51,611 bases of DNA, taken from positions 1 through 51,611 of the forward strand of contig JAEUWB010000052.1 of the NCBI GenBank assembly GCA_016786595.1, in the 5' to 3' direction. The stretch comes from a bacterium (lineage in GTDB: Bacteria > Bdellovibrionota_C > UBA2361 > SZUA-149 > JAEUWB01). The notes under the pieces are model-generated. The model was not told where the DNA came from, did no database searches, and was given only the letters and a program-made list of their open reading frames with translations. Positions 42,365 to 50,062 of this stretch are shown piece by piece; position 1 is the first letter of the stretch, and every line of letters begins with the position of its first letter. The translations under genes were made by a program, and so were the position numbers.

Positions 42365-42476
42365 TTAATATCTAACTAGTCGGTAACTTATTAGTAGCGA
42401 AATGCTCACTATTGGACAAAGACTATAACGTAACTTTTTTAACAGGCATAGAGCCCCCTTTTCGACACCCCTCGAT

Positions 42477-42494
42477 AGGTACGGGGTTACTTTT
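42477..42494 (+). repeat. Direct repeat GGTACGGGGTTACTTTTA, copy 1
   Basis: The 18-base word at about 42477-42494 is repeated without change about 158 bases downstream, and CGATA/TATCG flank it as a short stem. Confidence 0.6.
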
Positions 42495-42634
42495 ATCGGT
42501 GTTTCGGGGATTTTCTATATTTTGATATTCCTGGCGATATTCAAGGCTCGAACTACTGCCCTCTCTAGGCAAGAAGAACAAATTCAGCTAGGTCTCAGCT
42601 GGGTAGAGGCCCGGATCCTCAAGCCCGACTGAGA

Positions 42635-42652
42635 CAGGTACGGGGTTACTTT
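42635..42652 (+). repeat. Direct repeat GGTACGGGGTTACTTTTA, copy 2
   Basis: This copy lies 26 bases before the SDR start and close after the TGA that ends the gene remnant. A related word, CAGGTACGGGGCTACTATC, occurs within the SDR gene near 42767. Confidence 0.6.
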
Positions 42653-42677
42653 TAAGGGAAAAACATGGGTTTAATGC

Positions 42678-43490
42678 ATGATAACTTATAAGACTGCTAC
42701 AACTGGCCTAGCAATTGTTACTGGGGCTTCTGCCGGTTTAGGCATTGAATTCGCAAAACTGCTCCAGGTACGGGGCTACTATCTCCTACTCGTGGCGAGG
42801 CGTAGAGACAGGCTTGAATCGGTCCTAAATTCACTTGGAGGCTCCGAGGCTGGCAGCATTCTAGTGGCAGACCTTTCTACCCAGGCTGGCCGCGATAGCC
42901 TGATTTCAGCAACACTTAAACTCAACCAAAGCTACCCTCTAAAAGTTCTAATCAATAATGCAGGCTTTGGCCTCGTCGGTAGAACCCTCGAAATGGATGC
43001 CTCAAAACTCACCCAAATGGTCGAACTTAACTGCATAGCGCCGCTAGACTTATCGCGCCAGCTGGCCCCAATGATGGATAAAAATGGCGGAGGCCATATA
43101 CTAAACGTCTGCTCTACTGCCGCCTTTCAACCACTCCCTTACATGGCCTGCTATGCTGCCACAAAATCTTTTCTCAAAAGCTTTAGTCGAGCCCTCAGCG
43201 TAGAATTAGCCGGGTATAACATCTCAGTCCTAGCTCATTGCCCGGGACCCACAAAGACAGAGTTCCATATCGCTGCAGGGCTAGAAGAGAAGATCGACTT
43301 TCTCTCCTCTGTCCCAGCCAGTGGCGTTGCCCGTGAGGCAATCGAGGCGCTCTTTGCCAACAAAAAGCTCCTGATTAACGGGCTTCGTAATCGTTTCCTT
43401 GCCACACTCGCTGGCCTCCTGCCTGAAAATATTGTGCTTCTCATCGGCAAACTTACTCTCGGACAGTATGTCAAAAAAACCTCCGGCTGA
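42678..43490 (+). CDS. Short-chain dehydrogenase/reductase
   Basis: The 270-residue protein is a classical SDR oxidoreductase with NAD(P)H-binding TGASAGLGIEFA, the NNAGFG motif after LKVLINNAGFG, the catalytic serine in NVCSTAAF and the YxxxK motif in YAATKSF. VARRRDRL after the second strand points to NADP preference. The DltE/YqjQ-like subgroup of short-chain reductases fits the end PENIVLLIGKL. The substrate is unknown. There is no clear ribosome site for the ATG at 42678, and the gene uses CTC and CTA leucine codons more than its neighbours, possibly a sign of transfer. It stands alone, 107 bases before the agmatinase gene. Confidence 0.88.
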   Translation: MITYKTATTGLAIVTGASAGLGIEFAKLLQVRGYYLLLVARRRDRLESVLNSLGGSEAGSILVADLSTQAGRDSLISATLKLNQSYPLKVLINNAGFGLVGRTLEMDASKLTQMVELNCIAPLDLSRQLAPMMDKNGGGHILNVCSTAAFQPLPYMACYAATKSFLKSFSRALSVELAGYNISVLAHCPGPTKTEFHIAAGLEEKIDFLSSVPASGVAREAIEALFANKKLLINGLRNRFLATLAGLLPENIVLLIGKLTLGQYVKKTSG

Positions 43491-43597
43491 GCGTCTGCAG
43501 TGAAAAAATATTGTCCCAAGTGTTGCACTTCTTTGCGGTTTCGATTAATTCTCGGTCGCTAAGAAACTAATTTGCTTAGAGGAGAAACGCCGAGTAA

Positions 43598-44521
43598 TTG
43601 AAGACAGAAAATCAAGCGACTACAGAGAGCTCTACGCTTAATTTTTACGGCCTAGAAAGTAATTATTCGAACTACGCCGATTCCCGCATCGCGATCCTCA
43701 GCGTGCCTTACGACGGCACAAGCACATACAATAAAGGTGCCGATCGTGGCCCTCAAGCAATCCTTGAAGCTTCAACTCAAGTTGAACTCTACGACATCGA
43801 AACTGATTTTGAAGTCTATCAACTTGGTATCGTTGGACTTGCTCCAGTGACTGAAAATTCCTCGCCGGAAGAAATGGTTGCTGCTGTAAAAGCTCGCGTC
43901 AGCGCATTACTCCAAGATGGAAAATTTCCAGTAATTCTTGGCGGCGAGCATTCGGTAAGTGCTGGAGCGATTCAAGCCTGCAAAGAATCCTATCCAAATA
44001 TTTCCACATTACAATTCGATGCGCACGGAGATACGCGTGAAGAATATTATGGTTCACGTTATAACCATGCCTGCGTCATGGCACGCGCCCGTGAATGCGG
44101 GCCAATTGTGCAAGTCGGAATTCGCGCAATTGACAGCTCAGAACTTGAGAAAATGGACCGTTCCAGAGTTGTTTTCGCTCATCAAATCAAAGCCACCAAC
44201 AGTGAAAAAAACTGGCCTGAGAAAAATTGGATCGACCGCGTCTCTAAAGGACTGACTTCAGAAGTTTACTTAACGATCGACCTCGACTGTTTCGATTCAG
44301 CAATCATGCCTTCTACGGGAACGCCTGAACCAGGCGGATTAAATTGGTATGACTTACTTGACGCCGTGCGACAAATCGCCGATAGACATAACATTATCGG
44401 ACTCGATATCGTTGAATTATTACCGCGTGAGTCTGACCCCGCCCCAAATTTCTTAGCCGCAAAATTACTCTACCAAGTATTGAGCATTATTTTTAAACCG
44501 CGCCAGCTAGCAGCTGCTTAA
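43598..44521 (+). CDS. speB: Agmatinase
   Basis: SpeB hydrolyses agmatine to putrescine and urea, using two manganese ions. The arginase-family metal motifs are visible: GGEHSVSAG, FDAHGDTREEYYG and TIDLDCFDSAIMPSTGTPEP. The start is a TTG, forced by an in-frame stop just upstream; GGAG lies about 13 bases before it. The 307-residue length is typical. The order agmatinase then arginine decarboxylase, 25 bases apart, makes the arginine-to-putrescine route a two-gene operon. A ureohydrolase for another guanidino compound is possible, but the neighbour favours agmatine. Confidence 0.93.
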   Translation: MKTENQATTESSTLNFYGLESNYSNYADSRIAILSVPYDGTSTYNKGADRGPQAILEASTQVELYDIETDFEVYQLGIVGLAPVTENSSPEEMVAAVKARVSALLQDGKFPVILGGEHSVSAGAIQACKESYPNISTLQFDAHGDTREEYYGSRYNHACVMARARECGPIVQVGIRAIDSSELEKMDRSRVVFAHQIKATNSEKNWPEKNWIDRVSKGLTSEVYLTIDLDCFDSAIMPSTGTPEPGGLNWYDLLDAVRQIADRHNIIGLDIVELLPRESDPAPNFLAAKLLYQVLSIIFKPRQLAAA

Positions 44522-44546
44522 AACTATTTTAAGGGAACCGACGAAA

Positions 44547-46472
44547 ATGACTGAGATTGAAAAATGGAATTCACACAAAAGCGCCGCTCTCTATGGACTG
44601 GACAGCTGGGGACAGCCTTATTTTTCGCCGAATGACAATGGCACAATTACGGTCACTCCCAACGGTAGCGAAGGACCAAAGCTTGATTTGTACGATCTAG
44701 TAAATCAGGTCAAAGCGCGCGGTATTGGGCTGCCGATTTTGTTTCGTTTTAATGGGATTTTACGCAACCAAGTTGATATTATTCACCGTGCCTTTCACAC
44801 AGCGATTAAGGAGCAAAATTATACTGGCCGTTACACACTTTGCTTTCCAATTAAAGTCAATCAGCAGCGCCACGTGGTGGATATTTTGCGCGCCGCTGGC
44901 GAACAATACCAGATGGGACTTGAAGTCGGCAGTAAGCCGGAACTGATTGCAGTGCTTGGATTACAAAATGCAGAAAGCGGTCCGCTACTTTGTAACGGCT
45001 ACAAAGACGCCGAATATATCGAACTTGCCTTAATGTCCAAAAAAGTCGGCCGCCGCCCGATTATCACAATTGAAAAGCTTAGCGAACTACAAACCGTGCT
45101 GGATGTCTCCGAGAAACTGAATGTCACACCTGAAATTGGGTTTCGCATCCGTCTCTCTGGAAAAGGATCAGGTCGCTGGGAAAAGTCTGGCGGTGAGCGA
45201 GCAAAATTTGGCTTAACAATTGGTGAAATCGTTGAAGCATTTGAAACCCTCAAAAAGAAAAACATGCTTTCAATCATCAGCCTGCTACACTTCCACGTTG
45301 GCAGCCAAATCACGGCAATTGATGCGCTTAAGGTTGCATTACGCGAAGCCGTGCAGGTTTACATTCAATTGCGTCGCGACTGTCCGAACCTAACAATGCT
45401 TGATGTCGGTGGAGGATTAGGCGTTGACTACGATGGTTCAAAGACAACTTTTGCTTCATCAATGAACTATACTGTTGATGAGTATGCACGTGACATTGTG
45501 TGGATCCTTGGCGAAGCCTGCGAGCAAGCCGGCGTCCCTGCCCCAGATATTATTTCTGAGTCAGGACGTGCTTTGGCTGCGCACCACGCAGTGCTTGTTT
45601 TTAATGCACTGGGTATTGCTAATAGTTTTTCCTACACCTGTAATATTAATGAGATTCTATCGAAGACAAAGCATAAAACAGTTACTACCTTGTGCTCACT
45701 CTATCAGGAGCTCACACCAAAGAACTGCCAAGAGACGCTGAACGACGCCCTGCAACTGCGACAAGATGTGCTCGATCAATTCAATCTAGGAATTGTATCA
45801 ATCACAGACCGCGCGCTAGTGGATGAAGTGTTCTGGGGGCTGCTCTATCAAATCAAACAAAAAACTGCAGAAATGTTTTATGTTCCTGAGGACCTAGAAC
45901 GCTTGGCTTGGCTTTTGACGGATACTTATTTCTGCAATTTCTCAGTTTTCCAGTCGATGCCAGACAGTTGGGCGATTCAGCAAATTTTCCCCGTGATGCC
46001 GATTCATCGCTTAAACGAGCAACCCACTCGCTCCGTTGTGCTCGCTGATATTAGTTGCGATTCGGACGGTAAAATTGACCGTTTTGCGGACTTAAAAGAC
46101 GTGAAGCGCTACTTACCGGTGCATGCGATTAACGAAACGCAGCCTTACTATTTTGCGACTTTCTTTGTCGGCGCCTACCAAGAAATTTTAGGTGACTTGC
46201 ATAACTTGTTTGGCGATACGAATGCTGTGCACGTAGAAGTTAATAACGATGGCCGCATTCAGTTTTCTGATGTTGTGCTTGGAGACTCAATTCGCGAAGT
46301 GCTGCAGTATGTCCAGTACGACAAGAATGACTTGATTGAGCGTTGGCGAAATTCCGTAGAAGACGCTGTAGATAAGGGTCTTGTTTCAGCAGAAGAGTCG
46401 GCCAGCATTTATCGCAAATATGTTGGCGCTTTTGATGCTTACACCTATCTTGGCTCTGGCCCAGAAGTTTAA
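44547..46472 (+). CDS. speA: Biosynthetic arginine decarboxylase
   Basis: SpeA decarboxylates arginine to agmatine with pyridoxal phosphate. The 641-residue protein is close to the E. coli enzyme (about 658). The PLP lysine lies in LCFPIKVNQQRHVVD, with GLEVGSKPEL behind it, LDVGGGLGVDYDG binds the phosphate, and SESGRALAAHHAVLVF follows. The large insertion and C-terminal helical domains match the family. It follows speB by 25 bases and a terminator-like stem with a T-run lies 44 bases after its stop. Confidence 0.96.
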   Translation: MTEIEKWNSHKSAALYGLDSWGQPYFSPNDNGTITVTPNGSEGPKLDLYDLVNQVKARGIGLPILFRFNGILRNQVDIIHRAFHTAIKEQNYTGRYTLCFPIKVNQQRHVVDILRAAGEQYQMGLEVGSKPELIAVLGLQNAESGPLLCNGYKDAEYIELALMSKKVGRRPIITIEKLSELQTVLDVSEKLNVTPEIGFRIRLSGKGSGRWEKSGGERAKFGLTIGEIVEAFETLKKKNMLSIISLLHFHVGSQITAIDALKVALREAVQVYIQLRRDCPNLTMLDVGGGLGVDYDGSKTTFASSMNYTVDEYARDIVWILGEACEQAGVPAPDIISESGRALAAHHAVLVFNALGIANSFSYTCNINEILSKTKHKTVTTLCSLYQELTPKNCQETLNDALQLRQDVLDQFNLGIVSITDRALVDEVFWGLLYQIKQKTAEMFYVPEDLERLAWLLTDTYFCNFSVFQSMPDSWAIQQIFPVMPIHRLNEQPTRSVVLADISCDSDGKIDRFADLKDVKRYLPVHAINETQPYYFATFFVGAYQEILGDLHNLFGDTNAVHVEVNNDGRIQFSDVVLGDSIREVLQYVQYDKNDLIERWRNSVEDAVDKGLVSAEESASIYRKYVGAFDAYTYLGSGPEV

Positions 46473-46515
46473 TTAAATACGCTGCATTTCCCACTGTTTA
46501 TTGATAGACTTGAGC

Positions 46516-46545
46516 AAAGTCATTCTGTAAAAAATGGACTTTTTT
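46516..46545 (+). terminator. Intrinsic terminator of speB-speA
   Basis: AAAGTCATT (46516-46524) pairs with AATGGACTTT (46533-46542) with a one-base bulge, and six T residues end the structure. This fits an intrinsic terminator 44 bases after speA. Confidence 0.6.
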
Positions 46546-46978
46546 ATATTACTTTAGTATTGAAATAATTCTCATTTTAGCTTCAGGTAGTGATTGATTG
46601 CCACAAGATGCTAGACGCGATGTCTCGTGTATTGTGGCGAAGATTTTTTAGGTTTTACTGGATCGTTCTGAAAAGCTTCGTGTGGGTATTAGTATTTCTA
46701 CATGAAGCCTTTTATGGCTAATCTAGAACGGAGGGTAGAAATGCCCAATATTAATTTTAGTCTTGTCGTAGACGATTGCGCTCGACGTGATCGCATCGGA
46801 AATTGGTTGATCGCCATCGGCAGTGCCTGGTTGATGGGTGTTCCACTGGTCTTCCATCGGCGAGTTCAAGTTTAGAAAAGCGACAGCTGCCTGAAAGTAG
46901 GTATGCCAATAGTATTAGAAAGTGTGCTGTAAGAAGAGCAGTATACTTATTAGTACTATAGAGCTGGGGGGGGTGGTA

Positions 46979-47049
46979 GTTATCCATAACAATCCACAAG
47001 GAAGCGAAGCGTACGTACTTCATTAGCCTTGTGGATTTTTGTGGATAAC
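46979..47049. repeat. Inverted repeat with DnaA-box-like words inside the IS
   Basis: The arms at 46979-47001 and 47027-47049 are 23-base inverted copies that differ at about three positions. The right arm contains TTATCCACA (minus strand, 47040-47048), identical to a DnaA box, and the left arm has the variant TTATCCATA. It lies downstream of the transposase stop and may be its terminator. Confidence 0.5.
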
Positions 47050-47104
47050 TAACTGGGGAGGGGTAAGTTTTGCCACGCTTGAAGATTTTTGATTTAGGAT
47101 CAAT

Positions 47105-48098
47105 TTAAGCAGCCATTTTAGATTCATATTCCAAAGGGGTGAGATAGCCGAGAACTTTCATGGGGCGGTGATTAAACCAGTCTTGAACGTTTTGGACCTG
47201 TTGAGCTGTAACCTCATCAAAATTAGTTTTCTTAGGAAAGAAGCGCCTCAGGATCCCGTTAATAGCCTCAACTGTGCCACGTTCCCAAGCGCAGTAAGGA
47301 TGACAGAAATAGATTTTGAAATCATTGTCTGCAAAGACAGGTTCGAGGAAAGCAAGCTCTTGGTGCTCAGGACCGTTATCGACAGTAAGAGTTTTCTTAA
47401 CCTGAGCTTGCAAAATCGTAAATAGCGCCTGCCTGACTGTGTGAGCTTGGCGGTTAGGTAGTAAGCGTAAATGCAGATGTCTATTCTGACGGTCAACTAG
47501 CACCAATAACGAGCTTTTTCCATGACGTGCAGAAACTATTAGGTCCGACTCCCAGTGCCCCGGCTCGCCTCTTAGATTAGCCTTCACTGGACGAAGCTCA
47601 ATACTACGCTTGGATTCTTCAACAGCTCTCGGTCTTCTGCCGCTAGCTCGATTAATACCTCGACTCTTGCCCTTACGCGGTAAATCCTTAATCAACTCCT
47701 TAGCTTGATGATAAATGTATTGGTAAATCGACTCATGCGAAATACTTTGACCTTGCTTGTCCATGCCAATACGATTGGCAATTATTTGCGGCGACCAGCC
47801 AAGTTCAATTTTCTCACGCACATACACCCGCGTTACTTCGTTTTTCAGTCCCCAGCCATCGACCCGCTTCGATTTGCGCAGCTTCTGGCGTTGACTTTGA
47901 CGAACTTGGGCTTTCTCCAGCGCACTTAAATCTTCATAAAATCTTAGCTGCCTCTTGCCTCTCCTCAGTTCTCGGCATCACCCCACTATGATGCCGCTTG
48001 AGCTTGTAACCAATTCTCCGGGCACTTAAGCCTCGCTCTGATAAACGATAGTTCTCACCCAACTCTTCCTCATCCAGGTCTTTCCCGCGCTTTCCCAT
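47105..48098 (-). pseudogene. IS30-family transposase, frameshifted
   Basis: From the ATG at 48098 the first frame gives MGKRGKDLDEEELGENYRLS, a helix-turn-helix with LSARRIGYKLKRHHSG, and stops at 47934. The conserved protein continues in the next frame from about 47977 as CRELRRG, then RFYEDLSALEKAQ and the DDE domain: GHWESDLIV (first aspartate), TVDNGPEHQEL (second aspartate) and CAWERGTVEAINGILRRFFPKKT (glutamate and IS30-type end). The breakpoint lies near 47970-47985. A single-base change explains it, so the element should be inactive unless frameshifting restores the full protein. Confidence 0.85.
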
Positions 48099-48567
48099 AT
48101 CCACCCAAAATTACTACTCTTTTAGGTGTCGCTTTTCTAATTTGAACTCGCCATCTTTTTGGCCAAGATATCGGAGAGCCGATAGTGGGCCAGATAACTG
48201 TGGCCCTAATCGTCATATTCTTTGCAACTAGCATGATCTATTCCAGTCGCAAAACCTATCTTGAAAGCCGATTTAGTCGGCTCTGCGAAAGACACCCAGC
48301 GCTCGATCAAGCGCGAATAGCCTACGAGAAAACCTGCAAGGAACTCTGGGCCGCCAAAGCCGGAGAAGAGAAAGCAAAGCAAGACGCGAAGCGGAGTGCT
48401 TTAGAAACACTCGATCGCCTTACTGCTGAACTCTCCAAATGACAGTAGGTCAGTTGAAAAACCTCAACTGGCCTACCTCAAATTTTAATTCAGGTTAAAG
48501 TCTTCGCCGCCATTTCGATTTTGTGAGATTTACATGACTTGTTCTGGGTAGATGAATAACTTAGGCG

Positions 48568-48605
48568 CTTAAAAGCTAAAGCTTTTAGTTTTTTAGTGCC
48601 TAAAG
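48568..48605. promoter_or_regulatory. Stem-loop just before the gene at 48606
   Basis: TTAGGCGCTTAAAA near 48562 pairs with TTTTTTAGTGCCTAA ending near 48604. The stem ends at or next to the proposed start codon, so it might end upstream transcription or cover the ribosome site. Confidence 0.3.
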
Positions 48606-49274
48606 GTGCAATCAGGTTTTATTGGATTCTCTGCTTTGAGTGAAGTTGAGTTGCTGCGGCAATTGAATTTCACTCAAACGAGGTTCACACAAATGGCAAA
48701 ATTAACTCCTACAGACATGGGCTGGTCACAAACTCCAGCAGCGTTTATTCGATATCTGTTCAGCTTGCTTGGCGAGCTTGAAAATACACTCAAACAGTCC
48801 AATTGCGACCGTGAGAGAACGATCGAAGCCTTAATTTGGCTATGTTGGCGTCTATCTTTTTCCACCTACAACGAAACACTTGATCCAGGCCGTGCGCGAG
48901 ATGTGGTCACTGACAAAAGCAAAGAGCTTGACTGGTCAATGCGCACACTCCTGAACACGGCTCCGGCAGAAGGTCCCCGCACCAAATATCGCATTCGGGT
49001 GCTCTTGATTTTCGCATATATGGTGAAATCCATTGGGCGCTACGAAAGTGCAGAGGAAATCTTCAAAAATATTCCCGACATGAAGTCTCTACTGGAAATG
49101 CTTCAGGCAGAATCCGTCGACGACTGGCTGAAGACTAAGCGTGAGGAAGCTGGTTTGGAGCATTTCCTACTTGGTGGAAAAGAGGCTGCAAGAGCTCTTG
49201 CGGAGTGCTTCAAAGAGTCAGGTCAGAGCGACTGGGTGGCGCAGTTTGGGCTTAAGTGCCTCGCCGTTCCTTAA
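48606..49274 (+). CDS. Protein of unknown function, helical
   Basis: I do not recognise the family. The GTG at 48606 gives 222 residues; a later ATG at 48693 (MAKLTPTDMG) would give 193, and no clear ribosome site decides. The sequence is helical and soluble (RYLFSLLGELENTLKQSNC, then TIEALIWLCWRLSF and FAYMVKSIGRYESAEEIF), with a tetratricopeptide-like feel in the middle and no signal peptide or membrane helix. The end SDWVAQFGLKCLAVP is hydrophobic. It lies downstream of the disrupted gene and is followed by a terminator-like stem. It may be accessory. Confidence 0.65.
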   Translation: MQSGFIGFSALSEVELLRQLNFTQTRFTQMAKLTPTDMGWSQTPAAFIRYLFSLLGELENTLKQSNCDRERTIEALIWLCWRLSFSTYNETLDPGRARDVVTDKSKELDWSMRTLLNTAPAEGPRTKYRIRVLLIFAYMVKSIGRYESAEEIFKNIPDMKSLLEMLQAESVDDWLKTKREEAGLEHFLLGGKEAARALAECFKESGQSDWVAQFGLKCLAVP

Positions 49275-49301
49275 AAAGTTGCTTGAGTCTTAAGGGTTGA
49301 T

Positions 49302-49334
49302 TGTAAAAATTTGAGGTTTCTTACAGATTTTTTT
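49302..49334 (+). terminator. Intrinsic terminator candidate
   Basis: TGTAAAAA (49302-49309) pairs with TTTCTTACA (49317-49325) with one mismatch, followed within two bases by a run of seven T residues (49328-49334). It lies 28 bases after the stop at 49274. Confidence 0.5.
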
Positions 49335-49353
49335 ACGGCACCTTTGGGACTCT

Positions 49354-49755
49354 TTAAGAAAGTTTTATTTCTCTATCAAGCCACTTCACGATTTCATCCA
49401 TTGAAGCGCCGGGCGTAAAAATCTCCTTAACTCCTGCTTTTTTAAGTGTCAAAATATCGTCTGCTGGAATAATTCCGCCGCCAAAGACAACAACATCTTC
49501 TGCGTTTTCCTTTTTCAAGAGCTCAATTACTGCAGGAAACAAGGTCATATGCGCCCCGGATAAAATACTTAGTCCAATTGCATCGACGTCTTCTTGAATT
49601 GCACTTTTCACGACCATTTCCGGCGTTTGATGCAGTCCGGTGTAAATTACTTCCATGCCCGCATCGCGTAGGGCTCGCGCGATCACTTTTGCCCCACGGT
49701 CATGCCCATCCAGGCCAACTTTGCCGATTAAAATACGCAGTGGTCGTTTGGTCAT
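49354..49755 (-). CDS. icmB: B12-binding small subunit of acyl-CoA mutase
   Basis: This 133-residue protein is a free-standing cobalamin-binding subunit. The B12 motif DxHxxG is in [18 protein letters not shown], with the flexible-loop segment [10 protein letters not shown] and the GGGIIPADD nucleotide-tail region. In methylmalonyl-CoA mutase of many bacteria this domain is fused to the large subunit; separate subunits of about 135 residues are typical of archaeal-type methylmalonyl-CoA mutase and of isobutyryl-CoA mutase (IcmB). The large subunit is next upstream on the same strand, separated by 307 bases that hold palindromic repeats. I infer IcmB because the large subunit carries the isobutyryl-type residues. 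Confidence 0.85.
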   Translation of the reverse strand: MTKRPLRILIGKVGLDGHDRGAKVIARALRDAGMEVIYTGLHQTPEMVVKSAIQEDVDAIGLSILSGAHMTLFPAVIELLKKENAEDVVVFGGGIIPADDILTLKKAGVKEIFTPGASMDEIVKWLDREIKLS

Positions 49756-49790
49756 AAGAACTTATCACTTATTGAAAATTTACTCTTTCA

Positions 49791-49943
49791 GGAGATCTTT
49801 CGACTCAACTTGAGTTCATTAACATTCACTCAAGTTATCGCTCAAGATGACAGTGTCTCTAGTCAATGAAGAAATAAAATGCTGTCATCTTGAGTGGGCA
49901 AGGGTCAAAATTTATTTTGACTCTGCGCAGTCGAAAGATCTCC
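49791..49943. repeat. 153-bp nested fold-back repeat
   Basis: Outer arms GGAGATCTTTCGACT (49791-49805) and its exact complement (49929-49943) enclose inner arms CTCAAGATGACAG (49841-49853) and its complement (49882-49894), with a further loose CTCAAGTT pairing. It resembles the repeat at 16428-16606 in its AGATCT and GATGAC words. It lies between the two mutase genes. Confidence 0.7.
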
Positions 49944-49958
49944 AAATATCACTCAGAA

Positions 49959-50039
49959 CGCTTACAGCTTAGACTTGAACTTCTCCTTACTCTTAAACTG
50001 ATTAAGTTAAAGACTAAGTTCAAGTCTAAGCTGTAAGCG
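49959..50039. repeat. Perfect 23-bp inverted repeat
   Basis: The arms at 49959-49981 and 50017-50039 are perfectly complementary around a 35-base loop. The element ends 24 bases beyond the stop of the large mutase gene (minus strand), so it may fold at the end of that transcript or lower readthrough into the small subunit gene. Confidence 0.7.
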
Positions 50040-50062
50040 TCGCCAAGGTGCTGCTTAGCATA

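Larger units (their letters stand above)
42365..42677. other. 313-base region with paired GGTACGGGGTTAC repeats
   Basis: No intact gene is found. The 18-base word GGTACGGGGTTACTTTTA occurs near 42477 and again near 42635. Between them, a frame ends with QLGLSWVEARILKPD and a stop codon, just before the second copy, which looks like the tail of a lost gene. Bases around the first copy form a loose stem (CGATA with TATCG). I suspect a remnant of a small mobile element, but cannot name it. Confidence 0.4.
46859..48152 (-). mobile_element. IS30-family insertion sequence, 1294 bp
   Basis: The left end (46859-46885) and the right end (48126-48152) are inverted repeats that agree at all but about two of 27 bases (outermost GGCGAGTTCAA). 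The 3-base target duplication ATC on both sides matches the short duplications of IS30 elements. Inside is a minus-strand transposase gene of IS30 type, which is frameshifted, plus an unusual 220-base segment before the left end containing an inverted repeat with DnaA-box-like words. Confidence 0.85.
46741..48442 (+). pseudogene. Small membrane-protein gene split by IS30 element
   Basis: The 5' part (46741-46858) starts with ATG behind GGAGG and reads MPNINFSLVVDDCARRDRIG, then a membrane helix (LIAIGSAWLMGVPLVF). The IS30 element follows. The 3' part (48156-48442) continues with GQDIGEPIVGQITVALIVIFF (second helix) and a charged coiled-coil tail (AKAGEEKAKQDAKR). If the element and one copy of the 3-base duplication ATC (46856-46858 and 48153-48155) are removed, the two parts join in one frame of about 134 codons. 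A late GTG at 48185 could let the 3' part be translated alone. The family is unknown. Confidence 0.78.

Noticed and set aside
46979-47049. Replication origin because of DnaA-box-like words
   Set aside because: Only one perfect box is present, inside an insertion sequence, with no cluster of boxes, AT-rich unwinding region or dnaA gene nearby.
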